A stretch of DNA of 6,315 nt from Acidobacteriota bacterium (GTDB taxonomy: Bacteria; Acidobacteriota; Blastocatellia; Pyrinomonadales; Pyrinomonadaceae). Below, in pieces: positions 1-5,714 of the stretch. The stretch lies in contig QHXE01000270.1 in NCBI GenBank assembly GCA_003222835.1, forward strand, positions 1 through 6,315, written 5' to 3'. Made by a program: the position numbers and the translations under genes. Every line of letters begins with the position of its first letter. Positions within the stretch are counted from its first letter, which is position 1. The notes beneath the pieces were generated by a model. That model was given only the letters and a program-made list of their open reading frames with translations. It made no database searches and was not told the origin of the DNA.

Positions 1-1
1 T

Positions 2-1078
2 CCCGTGACCAGCCCTCCACTACAAGATGAGATTGTGGCTTATGGAGAATATCTCTCTTCATTACTGCTCGCTGCCGTCCTGAGCGAGAACGGTTTGGCG
101 GCGCGCCATGTTGACGGGCGTGAGTGCATCAGGACGGATGACAATTACGGAAATGCTGCGCCGCTTTCGGAGACGGCACTGGCGACTCAGGCAAAGTTGT
201 CGCCCTTAATCGAAGCGGAGATGATTCCGGTGGTTGGCGGCTTCATCGGAAGCACGAAAGAGGGAGCCACGACGACGCTCGGCCGCGGCGGTTCGGATTA
301 CACTGCGGCATTGATTGGCGCTGCTTTGGAGGCGCGCGAGATTCAAATCTGGACCGACGTCAGCGGCGTGCTCACCGCCGACCCACGCGTGGTGACGGCG
401 GCCCGAACGATTCCGGTATTGTCTTACCAGGAAGCGGCGGAGCTCGCTTATTTCGGCGCGAAGGTCTTGCACCCGAAGACGATTCAACCGGCAGTCGACG
501 AATTGATTCCGGTGCGCGTTTGCAACTCGCGCGCGCCAGAGAACCCAGGCACTTTGATCGTTTCGGAATCGGAGGCGACGCCCCAAGCCATCAAGGCAAT
601 CGCGCATAAAAATGGCATCACGACAGTTCAGGTGACCTCGGCCCGTATGCTTGGCGCTTACGGTTTCCTGCGTGCTCTGTTTGAAGTTTTCGATCGTCAT
701 CGCACAGCCGTTGACGTGGTGACGACTTCGGAAGTGAGCGTCTCGCTTTCGATCGATGACGCGAGCGCGTTGCCGGAGTTGATTCCCGATCTGCAACGGC
801 TTGGAACTGTAGAAGTCGAAGCGGGACGCACGATCGTCTCGATCATCGGTGATGGCTTACGTAACACGCCGGGCATTGCCGCGCGGCTCTTCTCGGCCAT
901 CAGCGACATTAACGTTTCAATGATCTCGTTTGGCTCTTCGAGCGTGAATCTGACTTTCATGGTCGACGAAACCAACGCGCGCGAGGCGATTAAGCGATTG
1001 CATTGGGTTTGCTTTGAGGATGAGGCTTCGGAAGACCGAGTTGATCGCGCAGTTGAGGATGTGTTGGTTTCGATCTGA
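2..1078 (+). CDS. lysC: Aspartate kinase, LysC type (5'-truncated by window edge)
   Basis: Aspartokinase phosphorylates L-aspartate with ATP, the first step towards lysine, methionine and threonine. The visible 357 residues line up along their length with E. coli aspartokinase III from about residue 100 onward. Numbered from the GTG at position 5, the conserved kinase motifs are the TTLGRGGSDYT block at residues 90-100, WTDV..G..TADPRVV at 116-130 and EAAELAYFGAKVLHP at 143-157. Two ACT domains follow, roughly 205-270 and 275-340. The first carries MLGAYGFL and VVTTSEVSVSLS, the region where lysine binds in regulated enzymes, so lysine feedback is likely. No homoserine dehydrogenase domain follows, so it is monofunctional. 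The GTG at position 5 is not the real start, because the N-terminal KFGGTS-type nucleotide motif (about 95 residues) must lie upstream of the window. The identity is very secure; the allosteric effector is inferred. Confidence 0.95.
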   Translation, partial: PVTSPPLQDEIVAYGEYLSSLLLAAVLSENGLAARHVDGRECIRTDDNYGNAAPLSETALATQAKLSPLIEAEMIPVVGGFIGSTKEGATTTLGRGGSDYTAALIGAALEAREIQIWTDVSGVLTADPRVVTAARTIPVLSYQEAAELAYFGAKVLHPKTIQPAVDELIPVRVCNSRAPENPGTLIVSESEATPQAIKAIAHKNGITTVQVTSARMLGAYGFLRALFEVFDRHRTAVDVVTTSEVSVSLSIDDASALPELIPDLQRLGTVEVEAGRTIVSIIGDGLRNTPGIAARLFSAISDINVSMISFGSSSVNLTFMVDETNAREAIKRLHWVCFEDEASEDRVDRAVEDVLVSI

Positions 1079-1091
1079 GAGATGCTTTCAT

Positions 1092-1182
1092 CCATCTCCC
1101 TCTGGGAGAGGGTTAGGGTGAGGGCTTAGGTGTTCGCCAGTAGCTTCGCCCCTCACCCCAGCCCTTTCCCAAAAGGAGAGGG
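1092..1182. repeat. REPIN-like pair of inverted C/G-rich hairpins
   Basis: The lysC-to-deacylase spacer holds two hairpins facing each other. The left one (1092-1112) has a 9-bp stem with one mismatch around a TCT loop. The right one (1162-1182) pairs CCCTTTCC with GGAGAGGG around CAAAA, with one G-T pair. Each is flanked on the inner side by a matching inverted tract, TTAGGGTGAGGGC (1113-1125) and GCCCCTCACCCCAG (1148-1161). The whole therefore forms an imperfect inverted repeat around a 22-nt centre. This layout is that of REP doublets (REPINs). A similar CCCTCTCCC/GGGTGAGGG sequence is familiar to me as a dispersed repeat in many bacteria, which is a recollection and not a search. It is followed by GTTTTC, so weak termination or mRNA processing is possible, but there is no proper T-run. 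Confidence 0.75.
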
Positions 1183-1195
1183 AGTTTTCAACGAT

Positions 1196-1202
1196 CTGGA
1201 GG
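1196..1202 (+). promoter_or_regulatory. Shine-Dalgarno supporting the TTG start of the M20 gene
   Basis: The sequence CTGGAGG lies 7 nt before the TTG at 1210. This supports the unusual TTG start. The next in-frame Met codon is at residue 70, inside the catalytic HMD motif, so it cannot be the real start. Confidence 0.7.
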
Positions 1203-1209
1203 CTTCGGA

Positions 1210-2229
1210 TTGGCAAGTTCAATTGATGTTTTCAAGCTTACGCGCGAGCTGATTGACATACCGTCCGTGACTGGCGACGAGTTTCAGATCGGAACTTCGC
1301 TCGCAGAGTTGCTCAATCGATTCGATTACCAGGTGGAGGTCCAGGAAGTTGAAGCGGACCGGGCCAATGTCATCGCAACCTCCGGGTCTCCGCCACGCGT
1401 CGTGCTGTCGACTCACATGGACACAGTGCCGCCGTACATCGGATCGCGCGAAGACGATGAATTCATTTACGGCCGAGGCGCGTGCGACGCAAAGGGAATT
1501 ATTGCGTGTCAGATTGCCGCTGCGGAACAAATGCGCGCAGAAGGTGCGAACGGAATTGGCTTGCTATTTACCGTGGACGAAGAAGCAACAAGCGCCGGCG
1601 CGAAGGCGGCGAACACGCTGCCGCTTGCTTCATCGTGCCAGTACCTGATTAACGGTGAACCGACGGACAACCGACTGGCCGTGGGCACCAAAGGATCTTT
1701 GCAAGTCACAATCAGAACCGCAGGCCGCGCGGCGCACTCAGCCTATCCTGAACAAGGTGACTCGGCGATTGAAAAGCTGCTCGACGTACTTGACGATGTG
1801 CGAAAGATCGACTGGCCTGCGGACGAGACGTTCGGCGAAACGACCTGCAACATCGGCATCATTTCTGGCGGCACGCGGGCTAACGTAATTTCGGACCAAG
1901 CGCAGGCGATTTTGCAGATTCGTCTCGCCACCAATGGGGAAAGGGTCGTGAGTCTGTTGGAGGGGACGGTGCGGGCACGTGCTGCGCTCGATTACAAATC
2001 AACTCACGATCCGGTTCAGTTACTCGCGCTCGATGGCTTCGAACAAACGATTGTGCGCTTCACGACTGACATTCCATATTTGACGAAGTGGGGAGTGCCG
2101 TTACTGATTGGACCAGGCTCTATATTAGTCGCACATACAGAACATGAACGGGTGCCGAAGAGCGAGTTATTGCGGGCGGTCGAGATTTATGTTGAATTGG
2201 TGCGAAGGCTACGCGCTCAACTTAAGTAA
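1210..2229 (+). CDS. M20-family metallo-deacylase, probable succinyl-diaminopimelate desuccinylase (DapE-like)
   Basis: This 339-residue protein is a di-metal hydrolase of the ArgE/DapE/LysK (peptidase M20) family. Visible landmarks are STHMD (H69, D71) and GRGACDAKG (D93) for metal binding, VDEEA (E124-E125) for the catalytic Glu and metal ligand, and INGEPTD (E150). An inserted dimerisation domain follows, about residues 160-270, with its conserved His in AAHSAYPEQGDSA (H176). GPGSILVAHTEHE near the C-terminus supplies the last metal ligand (H309). It is shorter than E. coli DapE (about 375 residues) and close to LysK-like sizes. The family does not fix the substrate. Because dapB, dapA and dapD lie downstream and DapD makes an N-succinyl intermediate, desuccinylation of N-succinyl-LL-DAP is the most economical role. 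Acetyl-ornithine or acetyl-lysine deacetylase remain alternatives. The start is TTG with a good Shine-Dalgarno. The family is sure; the substrate is inferred from context. Confidence 0.88.
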   Translation: MASSIDVFKLTRELIDIPSVTGDEFQIGTSLAELLNRFDYQVEVQEVEADRANVIATSGSPPRVVLSTHMDTVPPYIGSREDDEFIYGRGACDAKGIIACQIAAAEQMRAEGANGIGLLFTVDEEATSAGAKAANTLPLASSCQYLINGEPTDNRLAVGTKGSLQVTIRTAGRAAHSAYPEQGDSAIEKLLDVLDDVRKIDWPADETFGETTCNIGIISGGTRANVISDQAQAILQIRLATNGERVVSLLEGTVRARAALDYKSTHDPVQLLALDGFEQTIVRFTTDIPYLTKWGVPLLIGPGSILVAHTEHERVPKSELLRAVEIYVELVRRLRAQLK

Positions 2230-2260
2230 TCGTTTTCGGCTAGCAGTCGCTGAGGGAGCC

Positions 2261-2290
2261 TTGCCTTTCAACTAAAACGGGTTTTACTAT
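2261..2290 (+). promoter_or_regulatory. Candidate sigma70-type promoter for the small-gene pair
   Basis: TTGCCT (2261-2266) and TACTAT (2285-2290) are spaced 18 nt apart and resemble -35 and -10 boxes. Transcription would start near 2297, almost at the ATG at 2300, giving a very short or absent leader. That agrees with the lack of any Shine-Dalgarno before that gene. This is pattern matching only. Confidence 0.35.
2273..2286. promoter_or_regulatory. Perfect 14-nt palindrome, operator candidate
   Basis: TAAAACGGGTTTTA has perfect 6-nt arms around a GG centre. It sits between the candidate -35 and -10 boxes and touches the -10 box. A repressor bound there would block the promoter, a layout common in autoregulated small cassettes. 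No binding protein is known from the sequence. Confidence 0.35.
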
Positions 2291-2299
2291 CGTTGTCGC

Positions 2300-2524
2300 A
2301 TGGTAACAATCACATTCCCCAATCGCGAGACTGAGAAACGCGCGCTGGCTTTCCTGTTGGGTCGATTCTCTGGCCGGGTACTTCGATCAGGTGAACATCT
2401 TGTTCCTGAAGCGGCACTGGAGGCACTCGCTGACCAGAACATCCCATTCTCTGTAATTGGGAGGACCACATATGAGCAGCAAATGGCGGCGATTCGAGGT
2501 CCTGCTCCCACTTCAGTTCAATGA
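2300..2524 (+). CDS. Small conserved-type protein of unknown function, first gene of a pair
   Basis: This is a 74-residue, almost charge-neutral, soluble-looking protein with no signal peptide or membrane segment. It begins MVTITFPNRETEKRALAFLL and contains the stretch GEHLVPEAALEALADQNIPF, probably mostly helical. I recognise the sequence style from small hypothetical proteins that travel with a partner like the next gene, but I cannot name a domain. The ATG lacks a Shine-Dalgarno and may be read from a nearly leaderless transcript. Its 3' end overlaps the next gene by 53 nt, and codon choice looks like real coding. The arrangement of a small first ORF overlapping a larger second ORF behind a palindrome-bearing promoter resembles antitoxin-toxin cassettes, but nothing in the protein demonstrates that. 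It interrupts the lysine genes and has no evident link to them. Confidence 0.7.
   Translation: MVTITFPNRETEKRALAFLLGRFSGRVLRSGEHLVPEAALEALADQNIPFSVIGRTTYEQQMAAIRGPAPTSVQ
2459..2464 (+). promoter_or_regulatory. Shine-Dalgarno that decides the ATG start at 2472
   Basis: GGGAGG lies 7 nt before ATG 2472 and within the upstream gene. The in-frame TTG at 2457 overlaps this site, so the ATG is the better start and the second gene is probably translated independently. Confidence 0.65.
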
Positions 2525-2792
2525 CGGAAGGGATGTGTCCGGCGAGTTGCTTGCCGAGGCCGTCCTGGAAATCGTGGATCACTTTGGCGCTGCCAGCTAC
2601 GAGACGCAAAAGGTCGAAGGACATTGGCGACAAGGTGCTGTGATCGTCCGTGATAACCTTGTGAAGCTTGTTGTCGACGTGCCTGATCTCCCTGGTAATC
2701 GCCGTTGGATGAAAGACTACAAAGAACGCTGGCGTCACCGACTCGAACAAGTTGACCTGTGGATGATTAGTCACGCGGTCGAGGTCGAGTGA
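2472..2792 (+). CDS. Hypothetical protein, second gene of the small pair
   Basis: This 106-residue soluble protein is rich in Trp, Arg and acidic residues. It starts MSSKWRRFEVLLPLQFNDG and ends with the basic, aromatic stretch RRWMKDYKERWRHRLEQ followed by VDLWMISHAVEVE. The middle part, with alternating hydrophobics (GAVIVRDNLVKLVVDVPD), looks like beta strands followed by a C-terminal helix. No signal peptide or membrane helix is seen. I recall similar sequences as hypothetical proteins beside a partner like the preceding gene, but no function is known to me. It has a good Shine-Dalgarno inside the upstream gene and overlaps it by 53 nt, so the two are almost surely co-transcribed. A toxin-like role is possible but unsupported by any motif. 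Placement between the M20 gene and dapB looks like an insertion into the lysine cluster. Confidence 0.75.
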   Translation: MSSKWRRFEVLLPLQFNDGRDVSGELLAEAVLEIVDHFGAASYETQKVEGHWRQGAVIVRDNLVKLVVDVPDLPGNRRWMKDYKERWRHRLEQVDLWMISHAVEVE

Positions 2793-2855
2793 TTGTTGGC
2801 TTGTAGTGTATCTATGGCTATCGCCGGCACCTTTACGTGACGAGAGTACCCGGTA

Positions 2856-3554
2856 ATGAAACTAGCGATCATCGGATACGGCGCTATGGGCCAGCTCGTC
2901 GCAAAGCTGGCCGCCGAACAGGGCCACGAAATCTCGGTCACTCTCAATTCACGAGATGCTGAACGCGGCAGCGAAGAATTAGCCAGCTCGCTGCGCGGCT
3001 GCGACGTTGCGATTGATTTTTCTGTGGCTGCCGTCGTGATCCGAAACGTTAAGGCCTGCGCCTCGGCTGAGTTACCGCTGGTGGAAGGAACGACGGGCTG
3101 GCAAAGCCGGCTTGACGAAGTGAAGAACGTCGTTTCCCAAAACGATGGCGCACTAATCTATGGCGCAAATTTCTCGGTCGGCGTGCAGGTTTTCTACCGC
3201 ATCGCCGCGTCTGCCGCTGAACTCTTCCACAGTCTGGAGTCGTACGATGCGTTCATCGAAGAAGCGCACCACAAGCGCAAACGCGATGCGCCTTCGGGGA
3301 CGGCGCTGCAACTTGGCGAGATTGTCGCATTGCACGTGGGCCGTGAAGTCCCGGTTAGTTCCACCCGCGCCGGCTACATCCCCGGCACTCATCGCGTTGG
3401 TTTTGATTCGGCCGCGGATCAAATCATATTGGAACATACAGCACGCGGTCGCGAAGGTTTTGCGGCGGGCGCGCTGCTCGCCGCAAGCTGGATTATAGGG
3501 CGCAAAGGCGTCTACGAATTCTCCGAAGTGTTTGACGAGATCATCAAGGCATGA
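2856..3554 (+). CDS. dapB: 4-hydroxy-tetrahydrodipicolinate reductase (DapB)
   Basis: DapB uses NAD(P)H to reduce the DapA product to tetrahydrodipicolinate in the cytoplasm. The 232 residues show the Rossmann dinucleotide motif GYGAMG (7-12), DFS (54-56), GTTG (78-81), NFSVGV (105-110) and the signature EAHHKRKRDAPSGTA (136-150). In that signature H138 and K142 correspond to the E. coli catalytic His159 and Lys163. RAGYIPGTH (171-179) and HTARGREGFAAGAL (194-207) complete the family pattern. The protein is about 40 residues shorter than the E. coli enzyme, mainly by a compact N-terminal domain, which is typical of several non-proteobacterial DapBs and not a truncation. Only a weak GAG-type ribosome site precedes the ATG. 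It follows the small unknown pair by 63 nt and is separated from dapA by the palindrome cluster. Confidence 0.95.
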   Translation: MKLAIIGYGAMGQLVAKLAAEQGHEISVTLNSRDAERGSEELASSLRGCDVAIDFSVAAVVIRNVKACASAELPLVEGTTGWQSRLDEVKNVVSQNDGALIYGANFSVGVQVFYRIAASAAELFHSLESYDAFIEEAHHKRKRDAPSGTALQLGEIVALHVGREVPVSSTRAGYIPGTHRVGFDSAADQIILEHTARGREGFAAGALLAASWIIGRKGVYEFSEVFDEIIKA

Positions 3555-3701
3555 GCTCCGTTAGGAGCCGCATGTTTATAGATGACGATTGTCTTTATTA
3601 ACCTAAGCTCCTTTAGGAGCGCGATAGAACATTTCACTCCTAAAGGAGTTCGGACCATAAACGCTGACGTGGTGCTATAAACATTGCACTCCTAACGGAG
3701 T
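3555..3701. repeat. Cluster of four 14-nt palindromes in nested inverted pairs
   Basis: Four copies of [G/A]CTCC-N4-GGAG[C/T] fill the dapB-dapA spacer. They are GCTCCGTTAGGAGC (3555-3568), GCTCCTTTAGGAGC (3607-3620), ACTCCTAAAGGAGT (3636-3649) and ACTCCTAACGGAGT (3688-3701). The first two are in one orientation and the last two in the other. The outer pair shares the GTTA centre and the inner pair shares TTTA. The end bases change together (G...C or A...T), keeping the stem. A linked motif ATGTTTATAG follows unit 1, is found inverted beside unit 4, and occurs in degenerate form beside unit 3. The outer units match over 22 of 27 nt as inverted repeats. This is a REP/REPIN-like element; no T-run makes it an intrinsic terminator. 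Confidence 0.8.
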
Positions 3702-3710
3702 TTAAGGAAT

Positions 3711-3717
3711 AAGGAGG
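3711..3717 (+). promoter_or_regulatory. Strong Shine-Dalgarno of dapA
   Basis: AAGGAGG lies 7 nt before ATG 3725 and favours it over the second ATG at 3731. Its core AGGAG is complementary to the CTCCT half of the upstream palindromes, so it could be masked by them. Confidence 0.8.
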
Positions 3718-3724
3718 CGAAATC

Positions 3725-4642
3725 ATGACGATGAAAGTCGATTGGATGCGCGGTTGCGCGACGGCTTTGGTAACACCCTTCAAAGCCGATGGAGCCTTTG
3801 ATGAAGAGCGCATGCGGGCCCTTGTCGAACGACAAATCGCCGGGGGCGTGCGTTTACTGATTCCCTGCGGCACGACCGGTGAAAGCGCGACGATGAGTGA
3901 AGCAGAAGATCAACGCGTGATTGGTCTGACAGTCGAAGTTGCTCGTGGCCGCGCCAAGGTCATCGCGGGCGCCGGCAGCAACTCGACGGCGGCCGCGATC
4001 GAGTACTCGCAAAGCGCGCGCGATCTCGGCGCCGACGCCGTGTTGCAAGTGGCGCCCTACTACAACAAGCCGACGCAGGATGGTCTCTATGCTCACTTTC
4101 GTGCGATTGCCGAGGCCATTCCTGAGATGCCGATCATGCTTTACAACGTGCCGGGCCGTACTGCTTCTAATATAGCCGCGCAAACCGTGCTGCGCCTGGC
4201 GAATGATTGCGAAAACATCGTGGCGATCAAAGAAGCGTCGGGTAATCTCTCGCAGATCATGGAGATTCTTCGTGAGCGTCCGGCTGGCTTCAGAGTCTTG
4301 TCAGGGGATGACGCGGTCACGCTGCCCTTGGTCGCGCTAGGGGCGGAGGGGATTGTCTCCGTGGCCTCGAATGAAGTTCCTGACTTGATGTCGCGTATGG
4401 CTGAACTGGCGCTGGATGGAAAGTGGGATGAAGCGCGCGAGTTGCATTATCGCCTGCTGCCGCTGATGGAAGTTAACTTCATCGAATCAAGTCCGGGCCC
4501 AGTAAAAGCCGCGATGGCGATGATGGGCTTGCTTGAAGAAAACTTCCGTTTGCCGCTCGTGCCAATCACGGAACAAAGCCGCGTCCGCATTCGTGAAGTG
4601 ATTGCCGAACTCGGTCTTTTGCAACTAAAGTTGGTACTCTAA
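3725..4642 (+). CDS. dapA: 4-hydroxy-tetrahydrodipicolinate synthase (DapA)
   Basis: DapA condenses pyruvate with aspartate semialdehyde, the committed step to DAP and lysine. The 305-residue (beta/alpha)8 barrel shows [10 protein letters not shown] (47-56) with the proton-relay Thr, [12 protein letters not shown] (111-122) with the relay Tyr, YNVPGRT (140-146) with catalytic Tyr140 and substrate-binding Arg145, and [10 protein letters not shown] (165-174) with Schiff-base Lys169. GDDA (194-197) and the C-terminal PVK (259-261) also fit. Length is normal (E. coli 292). By alignment with E. coli, the lysine-site residues His53, His56 and Glu84 are replaced by Glu59, Asp62 and Ala90, while Asn80 is kept (Asn86). 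Inhibition by lysine is therefore probably weak or absent. It has the best ribosome site in the window and is followed by dapD after 13 nt, so the two are likely co-transcribed. Confidence 0.96.
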   Translation: MTMKVDWMRGCATALVTPFKADGAFDEERMRALVERQIAGGVRLLIPCGTTGESATMSEAEDQRVIGLTVEVARGRAKVIAGAGSNSTAAAIEYSQSARDLGADAVLQVAPYYNKPTQDGLYAHFRAIAEAIPEMPIMLYNVPGRTASNIAAQTVLRLANDCENIVAIKEASGNLSQIMEILRERPAGFRVLSGDDAVTLPLVALGAEGIVSVASNEVPDLMSRMAELALDGKWDEARELHYRLLPLMEVNFIESSPGPVKAAMAMMGLLEENFRLPLVPITEQSRVRIREVIAELGLLQLKLVL

Positions 4643-4655
4643 TACCCCTGTCTCT

Positions 4656-5396
4656 ATGACATTGCGTGAACAAATCGAAGAGCTTGTGAGTCGCGAGACT
4701 CAAGCGTACTCGGACAAAGAATTTGCGTTGTTCGCTGAGTTCAAGCAGGCGCTTAATCGCGGCGAGATTCGCGCTGCCGAACGCGACACGGATGGCCATT
4801 GGCACACGAACGCCTGGGTGAAACGTGGCATCCTGCTCGGTTTTCGCATGGGCGCCATCGTGGACATGTCGCCGGCGGATGGCAGCCTCCGCTTTCTCGA
4901 TAAGAATACTTACCCAATTCATTCTTTCACGCGCGCAGATCGCGTGCGCATTGTCCCCGGAGGGTCGAGCATTCGCGACGGGGCATACATCGCGCCCGGC
5001 GTTGTCTGCATGCCACCAATGTTCGTCAACGCCGGCGCGTACGTTGACGAGGGCACAATGATCGACAGCCATGCACTGGTGGGTTCATGCGCCCAGATCG
5101 GCAAACGCGTTCACCTTTCCGCCGCCGCGCAAATCGGCGGAGTACTCGAACCGGCGGGCGCGATGCCGGTGATCATTGAAGACGACGTGATCGTCGGCGG
5201 CAACTGCGGAGTTTATGAAGGCACGATCGTGCGCGCGCGCGCCGTGCTGGCTTCCGGAACGATCATCACAGGCTCGACTCCAGTCTTCGATCTCGTCCGC
5301 GAACAAATCTATCGACGCAGCGAAGACGCGCCTGTGCGCGCGCTGTGCAAACCGAGAAGGGCCGCGAGTGGGGCCTGTCGCTTTACGCGCCGGTGA
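4656..5396 (+). CDS. dapD: Tetrahydrodipicolinate N-succinyltransferase (DapD), frame broken near the C-terminus
   Basis: DapD transfers succinyl from succinyl-CoA to tetrahydrodipicolinate, the branch point of the succinylase DAP pathway. Residues 1-223 match the family. The N-terminal helical domain includes [18 protein letters not shown] (47-64), and the left-handed beta-helix begins near 105. It contains the signature [25 protein letters not shown] (127-151 region), IGGVLEP (160-166) and the VYEGT turn (186-190). Asp137 and Glu188 probably match the catalytic Asp and Glu of characterised DapDs. After SEDAPV (222-227) the sequence stops resembling DapD, and this frame ends at 5396 with an unrelated 19-residue tail. 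The real C-terminus resumes in another frame (see the next entry). A conserved strand of the P.GAVVV.G type is absent at the junction. No Shine-Dalgarno precedes the ATG, so translation is probably coupled to dapA. The gene is either truly inactivated or contains a sequencing or assembly deletion. Confidence 0.9.
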   Translation: MTLREQIEELVSRETQAYSDKEFALFAEFKQALNRGEIRAAERDTDGHWHTNAWVKRGILLGFRMGAIVDMSPADGSLRFLDKNTYPIHSFTRADRVRIVPGGSSIRDGAYIAPGVVCMPPMFVNAGAYVDEGTMIDSHALVGSCAQIGKRVHLSAAAQIGGVLEPAGAMPVIIEDDVIVGGNCGVYEGTIVRARAVLASGTIITGSTPVFDLVREQIYRRSEDAPVRALCKPRRAASGACRFTRR

Positions 5397-5458
5397 TCGT
5401 GAAGTATCGGGATGAAAAGACTAATGCGGCGACGCAGTTGGAGGAGCTGCTGCGTTGA
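5336..5458 (+). pseudogene. dapD: Out-of-frame C-terminal part of dapD
   Basis: Read from 5336, this stretch gives [19 protein letters not shown], then [21 protein letters not shown] and a TGA at 5456-5458. This is the expected DapD C-terminus; the E. coli counterpart has SLYCAVIVKKVDAKT followed by the ELLR-type end. It lies in the -1 frame relative to the upstream dapD reading. The junction, near 5334-5340, is in a GTGCGCGCGCTGTG tract. Compared with relatives, about 12-13 residues are missing there. Adding back about 37 or 40 nt would restore both the frame and a normal length of about 279 residues. Confidence 0.85.
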
Positions 5459-5476
5459 AGACGAAATAGCCCGACA

Positions 5477-5710
5477 ATGTACTTTGAAATCGTCAGCGAG
5501 ATTACAGACGTCAAGAGAATCGCTGTTCGCAGTTCTATTCGTGAAGTCGCCCGCCTACGGAAGCAGTTTGGCGCCGGGCGTTGGAGAAAACTCAAAGGTA
5601 TTGCCGCAGTTCGCCTTGCCAATGGTAGGATACGGACGGTCGAGCTTCATTGGTATGAAGCTCACGGTATTGGTAAGAGGAAACTAAAAATCAAACGATA
5701 CTTGGACTGA
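5477..5710 (+). CDS. Small strongly basic protein of unknown function
   Basis: This 77-residue protein has about 20 Lys/Arg and 7 Asp/Glu (net charge near +13). Its core is rich in Arg and Trp (REVARLRKQFGAGRWRKLKG), followed by short hydrophobic stretches consistent with beta strands (IAAVRLANGRIRTVELHWYE) and a basic tail (GIGKRKLKIKRYLD). There is no signal peptide or membrane segment. I recall close look-alikes annotated as hypothetical proteins with the same HWYEAHGIGK and IKRYL endings, so it is probably a real conserved family. Nucleic-acid or acidic-partner binding is plausible from charge alone. It starts 18 nt after the dapD stop at 5458, with only a weak ribosome site, and is followed by the next gene after 4 nt, implying co-transcription. 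No function can be assigned. Confidence 0.75.
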   Translation: MYFEIVSEITDVKRIAVRSSIREVARLRKQFGAGRWRKLKGIAAVRLANGRIRTVELHWYEAHGIGKRKLKIKRYLD

Positions 5711-5714
5711 AGCC

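Noticed and set aside
5..7. GTG at position 5 as the start of lysC
   Set aside because: The frame is open to the window edge and the alignment begins at about residue 100 of aspartokinase, so the conserved N-terminal kinase motif must lie upstream.
206..796. 196-codon open frame on the minus strand across lysC
   Set aside because: It is antisense to a clearly conserved kinase and its translation is Arg/His-rich without any recognisable domain, as expected from the complementary strand of GC-rich coding.
1162..1190. Intrinsic transcription terminator after lysC
   Set aside because: A hairpin is present, but it is followed only by GAGTTTTC-type sequence with no solid T-run, and it belongs to a symmetric repeat doublet.
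2310..2774. 154-codon open frame on the minus strand opposite the small-gene pair
   Set aside because: The + strand genes have a good Shine-Dalgarno (2459-2464), familiar sequence patterns and the cluster's direction. The minus frame has none of these.
3555..3701. CRISPR-like repeat array
   Set aside because: Units are only 14 nt, irregularly spaced (38, 15 and 38 nt) and in opposing orientations, with no cas genes nearby.
3555..3724. Lysine riboswitch (L-box) before dapA
   Set aside because: The spacer is made of short simple palindromes. It lacks the long five-helix junction architecture and any terminator or sequestering helix that I can recognise.
4566..5072. 168-codon open frame on the minus strand opposite dapD
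   Set aside because: It lies opposite the strongly conserved DapD N-terminal domain and shows no family features.
5330..5345. Programmed -1 frameshift that rescues dapD
   Set aside because: A -1 shift would restore the downstream frame, but there is no X-XXY-YYZ slippery heptamer and about a dozen conserved core residues would still be missing.
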